Assembly (NCBI GenBank): GCA_030435675.1
Contig: CM059625.1
Span: 4,526,001-4,590,000, forward strand
DNA from: Steinernema hermaphroditum
Taxonomy: Eukaryota; Nematoda; Chromadorea; Rhabditida; Steinernematidae
Direction: 5' to 3'
DNA: 64,000 nucleotides
The position numbers and the translations under genes are program-made. Below the pieces are notes generated by a model that ran no database searches, had not been told where the DNA came from, and saw only the letters and a program-made list of their open reading frames with translations. Below are positions 40,501-50,301 of this stretch, in pieces. Position 1 is the stretch's first letter. Each line of letters starts with the position of its first letter.

Positions 40501-43500
40501 GCAAGTCACCAAGCCGACCATTGAATTCCAAAAAGCCGACTCCGAAACGGCCCCTCGCGCTCCAATGCAGACGTCCCAACAAACACAGAAGGCCGCCTGT
40601 GAGTGCGCCGTTCCAATTGCGCATCTGACAGGCCCCGTTCCAGCACAGCACTCGTCGACGCACTTTTTGAACGTCGAACAGCCGACACCGTACCGCGCGA
40701 GAAGCGCCGAATTCTTGAGTCCCAGCAAAGGGATCGACGACGACGAGCTGCGCAGAGCCTCGTTCGACGGAACCGGCCGTCGGCCTGGAACGGGGCGGCA
40801 GCTTCCGAGCACGGAGCATCTCCAGGTAACAAACGAGCTTTTCTCTTTTATCCAAATTGCACGATATTTATTTTGTCTTCGGAATGATTTGCGCGTTTCA
40901 AATCTCAAACTCTTAACAATAAGGGGAACAATTTGTACAAACAATAGAACTATATAGGCGGTTGACTTTGTCGGACTATGAAAGCGGCTGAAAGATGAGG
41001 CGAACCGTTTTGTGCTTCCGTGCAGATGCACAGTTTAAAGTAGCACTTGATGGAGATTTGCGCGAAAGATTGCATAGTACCAGTTTGATGGCATGAGTAT
41101 CAGTGGAGGGAGAGGGGAACGAACACTCGAGCAGTTGATGCTGGAAAGGACAGGACGTTGAGCACGAGTCAGGGGATAAGTCGAATGAGGAGAGTTAAAG
41201 CATGTGCTGTGGAGGAGTTGACAAGAAACTGCGGCGACGAGTATTGCTGTGAAGTGCCGATCATGGATGGCGGGAAAGAGACAAAAATAAATAGTGATAA
41301 ATGGGGGGAACGAGTTTAGAAGTTCACGGCCGGGCGGCCATGTACTTGCCGAAGCACTGGCGCATCATGCTGGAGAGGACTTCCTTGGCGCCGCACGCGT
41401 TGAAGTCCACCGTATTCTCGGGCTGCTTCACCTCGTGCTCCTCGATGCAGTGTGCCTCTTGCGTTTTGATGTCCGTGCAGGTGAATTTGCAGCGTTTACA
41501 TCTAAATAGGTTAGAATTAGATAACCATCGCGCTTGGCAACTTTAAGGTAACAGCGACGGTCATGACCTTCGACCCATATTAAGCGGGCTACCCAAAAAG
41601 GAACGGGCGCTTTTTGGGTTACCCTCTTCGTAACAGTGGCAAAGGACGTACCGGTAATTAATATGGTTGTGCGAGATGTGTTTCTTGAGCGACATTCGCG
41701 ACACTTCAACCTGCTCGTTGCACACGTCACAGCTCACGTCGCGTTCGTTGCGTTCGGAGAGGGCTTTGAAGAGTTCGGAAGTCAGGTCGTCGAAGAGGGA
41801 CGCCTTCGGCTTCGGGTTGCGCGGGAAGCACTGCGTAAGGAGCTCGCAGACGACGCGCATGTCGCGGCGGTCCTCCACGGCGCCAATGTTCTAAAAGCGG
41901 AAGAAATCATAATACGAAGTTCAAGACGCACTGCGCACCTTATTGGGGTGGGTTGAGCGAATGTGCTCGAACACCTTTTCTTTAAGGCCGTATTCGATGC
42001 CGCAGTACTTGCAGCGGAACTTCGTCTTCGCATGCTCGTAGACGTGTCCACTGATTTCGGCTCGATTGTTGCTCACCCTCGCCTCGCAAACACAGCATTC
42101 AAGGATGATGCCTCTGCAAGGAAGCTAGATGTGCAAAGGAAATGGGTGGACAGGCTTACCGGTGGCGCAATGACTTGATCTTCTTGTTGAACTCGGAGAT
42201 GGCTGAGATTCTCTGACGCGACGTCACCGCGTCTTCGCCGTCGATGCGCTCGACGTCGACGAATTCTTCCTCTTCTTCGGCGGCGGTGTTCACGGAGCCG
42301 GGTCGACTGGGAGCCTTGGCTACGGCTGCGGACGGCTCGCATGTAGGCTCTGAAAGGCGCCGTCAAAAAAAGATGATTTACAACCACCGTTACCAGTGGG
42401 CGTCGACGAGGGCCGCGACGATTGTGGTGCCGGAGTGGTGTAGGCTCCGGGAGTGGGACGAGACAGGATTTGGCGATACTGAGCTCCAACCGAAGTCGGG
42501 GTGGCCAACGAGATCGAGATCGGAGTAGAGACGGCGGGAGTCGGGATAGAAGGGGCACTCGGCGGACTGGTGGTGACGATTTCGACATCTTTTGAGCTCG
42601 GTTCAAAGAGGGTAGTTGGTAGGAGAAGAGCAGGCGACGGTTGCCCCGAGTTCTGGGAAGAGATGTGTGAAGGAACGGATGTCGGCGACGATAGACATGG
42701 CGAAGACGAGCTTGAGACGGCTGGCAGCAAGAGTCTATCGCTGAGTTCTTTAAGGGCCTGCCACTGCAGCAGGTCATTGTAAAGGCGCTGCATTTCGATG
42801 ATGTTGGATGGCGGAGCCATTCTTTGAGGGTTTGGGAAAGGAGGAGTAGGCTGAGGACCCAGCGCGAATCCCTGAGGAAGCACGAATGGCATCGCCACAG
42901 CGGGAACAGGCTGAATACTCGTACCATTATAGGTTTTTCCGGATAGAAAGACTTACCCCGTACTGTGGCAGCGGCTTGATAAGCCCGAAAGGGTCAACAC
43001 TTGGCGATATTAGGGGCGATATGGACGAGGGCGGTAAGGGCGTCTGCTTCTGCGGCGGTAGACTGCCCCACGCAAATTGTTGGTGGGTCATTTGAGCAAT
43101 GTGACGGAAGTCGTATGTCTGAAAGCACGAAGAACCGTTCAGTTTTGCGGAGGGAGGGATTTATGCAAAGCGATAATGGCACGAAGATGTTCGGCAGTCA
43201 CGAAGAACCATCAGCTGTTGTTTGTATATAAATGAGTTGCAAATATACAGACGCCCCTTAGGCGCCGAGCAAAGCAGCCGGGCCCAGCGGCTCCGATCGG
43301 GCGACGATGTGGCTTGCGGCAATCCTCGTTGCACAGGAAGTACACGGCGAAAAAAAAGGAATACAGCTAGCCGCGTTGCTCCCGGTAACCCCTGCAGAGA
43401 CGTCTCGGCCACACCCCCCAAAAGGTCGTGGGAACTGATGCGCGGCGACATCCACCTCTTCGGGCAGACGGTCAGGAGGAAGAGGGGACGGCGCGCGGTG

Positions 43501-46500
43501 GCCAGACGGCCGAATAGAGATGATTGGAACGGACTACCGTAACCTAGCGCGGCTGCCAACTCGGTTCGCAAGTGAATATGTAAATGATTGGCGACGGCGC
43601 GCTATATGGGTGCGGCGAGGGCGATATTTTTTGTTTTATTTCGGCGGTGTCAAAATGCACTTGCCCGGAGGCAAATCGGTGGATATTTTCAAATGATAAT
43701 CTGCGCGCAATCCGCAGTCAAAATAGAATACAGTCAGATGTAAAAAAAACTTGTCAAAAAGAGGACAGAAGTGGTCGAATGGCGAAAGCGGGCGTTCGCC
43801 CGAAAACAACGCCGTGGACAGGGGAGGCGTTGCGCGAAAACGAAACGCAAATAGGAGACTTTAAAATGTGTCTACTCGAATTTTAACAACACGTAATAGT
43901 GAGACGATACGAACGAGAACTCTCGAATCGATACGGTCGAACTCATTTCCGATCGATCAACGAACGCATACGGTTCGTTACGCGCGGCAGATGCCGTGCC
44001 TGGGCACAGGCCAAACGGGTGTCAACCCTTCTGTCGAGGGTCCAAGCCGTTCAAAGGGCGCAAACTGAACCTAAACACTGTGTGCGCCTTACACTCCTCC
44101 TCGACGGCGCCTATCGTATTCGGAAAGATCAGCAACACATCAAACCAGTCGACGGTTCGTTTGGTTCTGGCAAACGTCCGTTTTTTTGGCTTTTTGACTC
44201 AAATGAGAGCACCTGACTCGCGTGGGAGCCTCGTCATTTCGAGAGCGCATTCGCAGACAGACGCTCTTTTGTATCGGGCTCCTCCAGAATTTTTTGCTAT
44301 TCCGTGGGCCAGTGGTGGAGTGCGAACGATGACACGGATCGACGCGTTCCATTTCGGCATTTCATAACAAATCGCGCGCATTGTTTACCGAAGATCAGCC
44401 GGCCGACGTCACTTTCCCACTTACAGGCAGACAGTCAGTCAGTCAGCCTAGCGGCAGTTGCGCGAAGAGGGGCGCGCGCGAGCGCCCAATGCGCAAAGGG
44501 TAAAGGTAAGAGTGCAAACGTAAACTACACACGAGAAATGAGCCTACTTGTCCAGACTACAATTGACACACTCGCAGGGAGGCGAACACGCGTTGCGGTA
44601 AAACGGTGATCGCGACCGCGCTGCTCACTCAAATCCGCCCGCTATCCCACCCGCCCGGCACAGTTACATCCCGAAACTCTCTATCCGCACAGGCGCCCCA
44701 CACCAACGCCGCTACTGCCAGCGGAGGCACGCAGTAACCCGCGTTGCGAAACGTTGACCTTTCGCTTTAATCAAAAACGTCGATCTTTAATAGTTGATAC
44801 AAAAAGGCGATAAGCGGTGCTGCATATGTTTATATCACTTTAAGGGGGAACAAGGTCGCGAAGCACGTGCTTAGAACGGCTCCAGAGATCGGGAGAACGA
44901 GAGAGAGAGTTAAGTGATGAACAAAGAAGAAGACGTTCGGATTGCACTTGTGAAGTGGCGGTGCTGGTAACAGAGAATTGGATCGCACTTGCGGACAAAG
45001 AAGGAAGGAAGTGCAGCAGCCAGCCACTGACCTTTGTTGCTTTGTGTCGGCTGGGAATTGCAATTCGCGCCTCGCGCAAGCTGCCCACTATAAGAATCGC
45101 GGTTTCGAGATCAGTTCACCGCGGTGCGCTGCTCCGGGAGGTCGCCCGCAAGGAGAAGAAGAAGAGCTCGGGAACGGGCGCATGCGCAGTGACTCATGCG
45201 GACAGCGACCGGGCGGCGAGTGGACGGCAACCGTCTTCAGGTATTCTCCGCCGCCGTCAGCTGTTTATATAGGGTTCGAAGGGCGCCCCCCAAAAAGGGG
45301 ATGCAGCACATCTCGCGCACAATCACACATCGCGACCGACCGAGAGGCGACGACGGCATCACCGGTCGAGAACCGGTCTCTTCCGTCCTGTGGGTCGTCC
45401 TCCAAAAGTCACCAAAGTGTCTTTAGCTTCCTTCGCGCTTCCGTGCCAAATTAGCGCGTGCACGCGTTGCGTTGATTGGCGCACCTGGTTCGCACCTCTG
45501 AGCCCCTCCGCGGCGTCTTGGTGTCAGTTTACATGTACGATCGACGTGACCGTCACCCATCGCTCGGGAGCAGAATTAATTAGTCTGTCTGGAGTCCGTA
45601 CGCCCTGTATAGCAGTACATAAGTGATTCGATAGGAAGTCAAGAAGTACAGTCATTAAAGTGGAAACGCGTAATTAAGGTCAGTGAAGAGACACCCGCGA
45701 AAACCATGCGCTAGTCGATTGGGTGTAGCCAGGAGAGGGGTGAGATATATAGTTAGGAAAAAGCGCGACTTGTTTGCACACTTGGATGCTGCTCGACATC
45801 GAGTTCGCTTTGTCACAACCTTCCGGCTTCAACAAAATCCGCAGCTAAACAATGGGGACTGCACTGAACGTGTGCGATGGCTTCTGACGGCACGAGAAGG
45901 CGCTAAGGGGAGGGCCGGAAGGAGGCCGTGCCGACTTTGCGAAATTGCTGAAATGCAACAATGCAACTTTGCGGGGTTATATAGGGCGCCGGAGGCCGGG
46001 CCGGAAGCAGGCGCATCGCGGGGAGGCGGCGATTCCCGTTCGCCCCTCTCTCTATCACATTACCATAATCAGCTTATCACTCGCGCCCTGCGCTCCCAAA
46101 CGAAAATAAGCGTTTGGGCGTCATCATCACCTTCCCTAGAGATTACAAATTACGCTAACGTGTCAGTGGCACGGTGCCAAGTGGAGCGGGCCACTGGACA
46201 GTTGTCGCCCTCTCGCTAAGATGTAGACAAAGCAAATAGACGCTAGACAATACACCGAGTGTCTGAGTCATTTTGTCGGAAGTGACGAGTGGAAAGCGGG
46301 GGGTTACTTGCCGTTCTGATAAGAGTTAAGTGCCACAATGGCGTCGACGTGGTCAGCGGTTGTGTCCGTCTCAATCGAGGAGATCTATACAGGTTACCGT
46401 ATACTGTGAAGGCGACCGCCTTTCCACAGAGGCAATTTAGTCGACTTTTGGAAACGGTGGCGCCCTTAAAAGGATCGCGAAGGCCCACCTGAATCATGAC

Positions 46501-49500
46501 GATGATTGGGACGGGCGGCGTAAAACGAAATCGAAAACACACGGGGGACCATAGGCCGAATTCCCTTTTATATACAGTGCCTGTCAGCGGCGGGGTCGTC
46601 TCGGGTATCAGGAATCGCCGCGAAGGATCAAAATAACATGCAAATTGCTTGGTGAGTTGGCGGGCAAAACAGTCGACGCGCACAAACAAGCCCACCGTTT
46701 ATCTAAATACTTTCCGTACGATTTCAACAAAAAAATGAAGAGGGTGCTGTAGGCGATGATTCCGCGTAGCCGACGGCGCAGACTCAGCCACGAGTGTTGT
46801 GTTTTAAGGAACGCCAACAAAATTCTCGGGCCGCCTGCATTTCCATTAAGCGACTACGCTGACTCAGACAGAATGCTCCTTTCTGCTTTCCACAATATCT
46901 GCCCCCCACGCATACTGTGCAAATCCAAAACATTAATTCGCTGCCATCCATCCTGCCGGCGTCTAGACGCCGCTGATGACGCTGATAAGCGGCGCCGCAT
47001 ATATATGCGCCATTTTATGGTTTGCGAAGGAGTCTGTGACGGACAACCGAAGAAGCACAGAAGAACGACTACATAAAGCAAAGACGAAAGGGAGCGGAAT
47101 CGCGAGGGTCGAGTAGCGGAGGCCGGCGACACTCCCTTATATACGCAGTGATGAGATGATAATTCCTGTCAGGGCCGGCTGATAACAATGCTTATTGAAG
47201 GTCTTTATGATGCAAAGAAAGGAATTTATACTGTGGCGGCGAAGGGTCCATTCGATGTCAGCCGTTACGTCAGACTGTGGCCCTTATCAATCCCGCTTCT
47301 GCGAGACGGCGCCACCGCACTCCCTCATTACATGCAAATTGGTTTTGCACTTTGCTGACCTCTGTCTGAGTCACCGCTGATACGGTAAACGGCGATGACT
47401 GTTTGCAAAGTTCCGCTGTATAGCGCCTAATCATTTTGCACGCCAATGACCGGATGACGACGGCGATGACTAGGGCGAGTAGTGGTGCACTTGTGATGAT
47501 GATGATGCTCGTCTGTGATAACAGCATCCGACGACTCAACAAGAGGAGGGGGCCCATTAGGCACACGTGATAACGCCATTTAGTGGGAGTGCTATATAAG
47601 AGTGTATAAGAACGGTGAACCGCCTTCGCTCGCGTCGGAGGAAAAAGTAACGGTGCAAATGGGAGCAAAGACAATGGCAGTGGCATGTTTCAGCCGGTGT
47701 CGGACGAGTACGTCGGGAAGATGGCGGCCCCAGTTCCGCAGATCAGAACGACGGCGCCCGAACGACGTCGCAATTCCTACTTGCTCCGGACGCCCGCGTT
47801 TGATAACCACGTTTTGCCCATGAAACAGGTAGCCGTCGAAGCCATAGTTCCAAAGGTTGAATCGGTAGTATCAGATCTCTGCACCTCTGCCGGAGCAGCA
47901 GAAGATCTACGATCGGGGCCACGCCCACTCGCGCAGTTGGAACCCCGAAGAGGAGTGCTACGAGGCGAGCTTCGACTACGGTAACGAGCTGCATGAGCCC
48001 AGGCGACAGTACGTTCGGCCGAGCCCCAGTCCGGGCACCAGTGATCCGTACAAAAGATTCTACGAAGAGATGGTTCGCCTCTTCGGCGAGAATCTGCCAG
48101 TTGATTTAAAGAGGTTAACGCTGGAAGCGGCGGCGACTCAGCCACCTCCGCCACAGCCGGCGATGGATTCGCTTGGCGTCCGTCAACAACAGCAGTTTAC
48201 GCGTCAGGTAAGTGTCACGTGGGGCCCAGTTGCATATGCATGAGTGAACGTCGCGTGATAAGCGAGGTCTGCGATTGCAGGTGAAGAGCTTCGACGATCG
48301 CTCAGCTGAGCCGGAGCAGCGTTCGCCAAAATACTCGGGCCTCGTCGACAAGCGCTCGCAGAGCGAAAGCGAACGCAAGCAGCTCCTGCGGCAGTCGACC
48401 ATCGACATGCTCCAGTCGGAGATGGTGAGCTTTCGTGCCGTGGAGCAGTGCATGTTCGCGCTTCCACAGTCGAACACCTCGGAAAGGGCAAAATTGAAGT
48501 AGACGTCATCATAAGCACCAGCGGGAGAAATTAGAAACTGTCACGCGATGGAGAACTATAAACTACGATCGGGGCGGAACACAAAGATGAAGAGCATGAC
48601 GAGTTTTGGGAGAAAACAAAAATAAAGAGTTCACATTGAAACCAGGAACCGACAGAGGCGTTCGGTCCTCCAAAAAAGGAGACGGAGACACCTTTAATTT
48701 TCTGTGAGATTCGTTATTTCGGGATGTCGTATTTTCGAAATGACACCGCCGGAAATAGCACTGAATAGGCTGCAAACGCCTGGAATTTTGTGACATTACG
48801 GTAGCCGACATAGCGAAGAAACATCAAATACATTATGGATGAAATGCGACGAGAAACCGCTGGGCTTTTAAATGTCACCAAACACCATCCTCCCCTACAA
48901 TTAAGGGAAAATCACGAACGGATACGAGTATTTAATGAGCGGATGTCGCAAAGACGTCAACATAGTCTATGACAAACACTTAACTCACACACGCTTTTCG
49001 CTGAATCACTCGTTTAGAATGAGGTCAGTTTGGAGTGCCAAAACCTGTGGGACACAAGACAGTCACTGGAGCAGAACTCACACCTCGCCTATCAGCTTTC
49101 TACCGATTTCTCCGAAAACTCCGCTTCGACGTCTTTCGAATCGAACACCGAATCGATGCAGCATGACTCATCCGGTGGTCGAAAGGGAAGCGCCGGCATG
49201 TTACTGGAAACACGGAGCGGAAGCGGCCATAGCGCCGACTCAAAACGACAAAAGTATAAGTACGTGTGTTAATTGACCTTCTTAAGTCATCGGTGACGTC
49301 AATTGTTTCAGAAATCTTCTACTGCACCGACAGCTCGTCTCCAACAGTGTCTATCCTGAGTCGACGGCCGCTAACTTCGAGAGTGTCTGCACCACTGGAA
49401 GCGACTCAAGCTTCATGGAACCGATCAATCATGGTGCTTCCTCTTTTGATAGTTCTCGATCGGAGATGACGTTCGGTATGGCATTGGTTAAGCACTGAGT

Positions 49501-50301
49501 GACGGAAAAAATCATGGGAAAAACTGATACTAGGCAGCAACAGATAGATGGGACGAACCCTCCGAAGTTCGAATCCTCATACCTTGCTAGTTTCTCATAA
49601 AAATTGGCTTCCAACAACGATTCTGGTCGAAACCTACCACTCAATTGCAATCGAAAACAGTTTGTACATTACGACATATGGCAAGCTAAAACCATGTGAT
49701 TGATTCTAAGAAAATATCGCCGATGAGGCACACCGTTTTAATGAATCCACGATCCATTTTTCTTCATTATAATAGAGCTGTTTACAGGTGGAGATCTATC
49801 GGCAGAATTGGCGTTCAAGTAAGCTTATCGTTCAAGTGCAATGTGTTCATCATCCTTTCTAGAAGCCTCGCCAATCTGGAGGGCCGTCCGATGGCCTCTG
49901 TGAAGCCTCAAAAGAGTCCGTCTCGTCTTCCCCTTTCTAATGCCAACAAGAATCACTCGCGCCCATCAACGGGTCAGTAGCCCCTCTAATCCTCCAATAC
50001 AGTAACCCGCCACTGTTCGCCTTTAGGCCGCGGCGCCTCGTTCGACCTTCAGCGTGACTACAGTGTTGACTCAAAAACTGACAGCATATTCCGCGAATTC
50101 TCGCGAATAGATCCAAAGTACGAAGAGCCCGTGGCCAGCGGAGGCGGCGGTGCCGGCCGGATGCTCCCGGCGGTCGGCCAACGACCAACGGTGACCGACT
50201 CGAGGGAACGCCGCCAGTCGTTCGGCCGATTTCGTTCGGTGGACGGACGTCCGATGCCGATTCCGACGATTCGCTACTCCGACGACCAAAACAGGCACTG
50301 A
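28533..50301 (+). CDS. Unrecognised membrane protein with long Ser/Gln-rich tail, 13 exons
   Basis: Exons: 28533-28682, 34518-34714, 35571-35735, 35779-35843, 40425-40825, 47694-47828, 47875-48207, 48281-48424, 49018-49259, 49312-49475, 49788-49818, 49863-49972, 50027-50301. All twelve junction phases agree, for 2412 nt and 803 aa. Exon 1 (ATG soon after CCCAACAG) encodes a hydrophobic segment (MLLLLGALCLIFTPLLFSV). Exon 2 encodes a strong membrane helix (IVILVTGVVGGLVIVITVVY) followed by a basic stop-transfer FRFCLRKR-like segment (RFCLRKRPP). The rest is probably cytoplasmic: Gln/Pro-rich (VQIQVPIQVQVTKP), then charged and Ser-rich (YKRFYEEMVRLFGENLPVDL; SSFDSSRSEMTFG), ending MPIPTIRYSDDQNRH. 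No enzyme or receptor domain is seen. Exon 1 is linked across a 5.8-kb intron by phase only. The 3' half (from 47685) could be a separate gene or isoform with its own start. Confidence 0.65.
28683..34517. other. 5.8-kb intron 1 of the membrane-protein gene
   Basis: No exon is recognised. The interval holds a TAATTA/TTAATTG-rich patch (about 28.86-29.64 kb) and a short perfect inverted repeat at 30398-30439. No RNA gene was found. Long first introns of this kind often carry regulatory elements. Confidence 0.4.
35844..40424. other. 4.6-kb intron of the membrane-protein gene
   Basis: No further in-phase exon with good splice sites was recognised, although a small one could be missed. A 23-bp palindrome lies at 39245-39267. 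A 48-codon plus-strand frame at 38266-38412 is noted among the rejected items. Confidence 0.35.
41324..43118 (-). CDS. C2H2 zinc-finger protein, nested in an intron of the opposite-strand gene
   Basis: Putative DNA-binding regulator. Six exons: 42957-43118, 42394-42910, 42160-42349, 41939-42113, 41652-41890, 41324-41501; phases agree (487 codons including stop). The first in-frame ATG is at 43089-43091 (477 aa), but an upstream exon may exist because the first exon opens after TTTCAG without a stop. The N-terminal half is Pro/Ser/Thr-rich (PFVLPQGFALGPQPTPPFPN). An acidic patch follows (AAEEEEEFVDVERIDGED). Four Cys2His2-type fingers come in two pairs: CCVCEARVSNNRAEISGHV.., CKYCGIEYGLKEKVFEHIR.., then CDVCNEQVEVSRMSLKKHIS.. 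and CKRCKFTCTDIKTQEAHCIE... Each pair is followed by a similar helix (VVCELLTQCF; VLSSMMRQCF). The protein ends KYMAARP. No C. elegans name could be assigned with certainty. Confidence 0.85.
43119..47684. other. Intronic/5' region between nested zinc-finger gene and exon 6 of host gene
   Basis: About 4.5 kb, locally GC-rich (43.2-46.6 kb), with many overlapping open frames in all phases that look like composition artefacts. It contains several TATATA-type boxes (near 45267, 45977, 46569, 46997, 47138 and 47594) and seven TGATAA/TTATCA motifs between 46073 and 47574. It probably holds the promoter of the minus-strand zinc-finger gene at its left end and a plus-strand regulatory region at its right end. 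Confidence 0.45.
46073..47600 (+). promoter_or_regulatory. Candidate internal promoter: TGATAA cluster plus TATA box
   Basis: TGATAA or its complement occurs at 46073-46079, 46317-46323, 46983-46989, 47180-47186, 47283-47289, 47516-47522 and 47568-47574. TATATAAG lies at 47593-47600. The first in-frame ATG (47685) spans the splice acceptor of exon 6 (ATGTTTCAG), so a transcript starting here would encode MFQPVSDEYVGKM.. without the membrane segments. TGATAA is the binding core of nematode GATA factors, which control intestinal genes. The link to expression is inferred. Confidence 0.4.
48425..48502 (+). other. In-frame read-through tail with its own poly(A) signal (alternative 3' end)
   Basis: If the donor after exon 8 (ATG/GTGAGC at 48425) is not used, the frame continues for 25 codons (VSFRAVEQCMFALPQSNTSE then RAKLK) to a TAG at 48500-48502. 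AATAAA follows at 48621-48626, ahead of the next exon at 49018. This would give a shorter protein isoform. Confidence 0.4.

Noticed and set aside
44955..45454. Overlapping plus-strand frames of 105 and 158 codons
   Set aside because: Same compositional artefact as the neighbouring frames; no splice pattern or protein-like motif.
45683..46219. 178-codon plus-strand frame in the GC-rich block
   Set aside because: Several overlapping frames are open here because the sequence is GC-rich. The peptide is Arg/Ala-rich with no motif, and the region looks regulatory.
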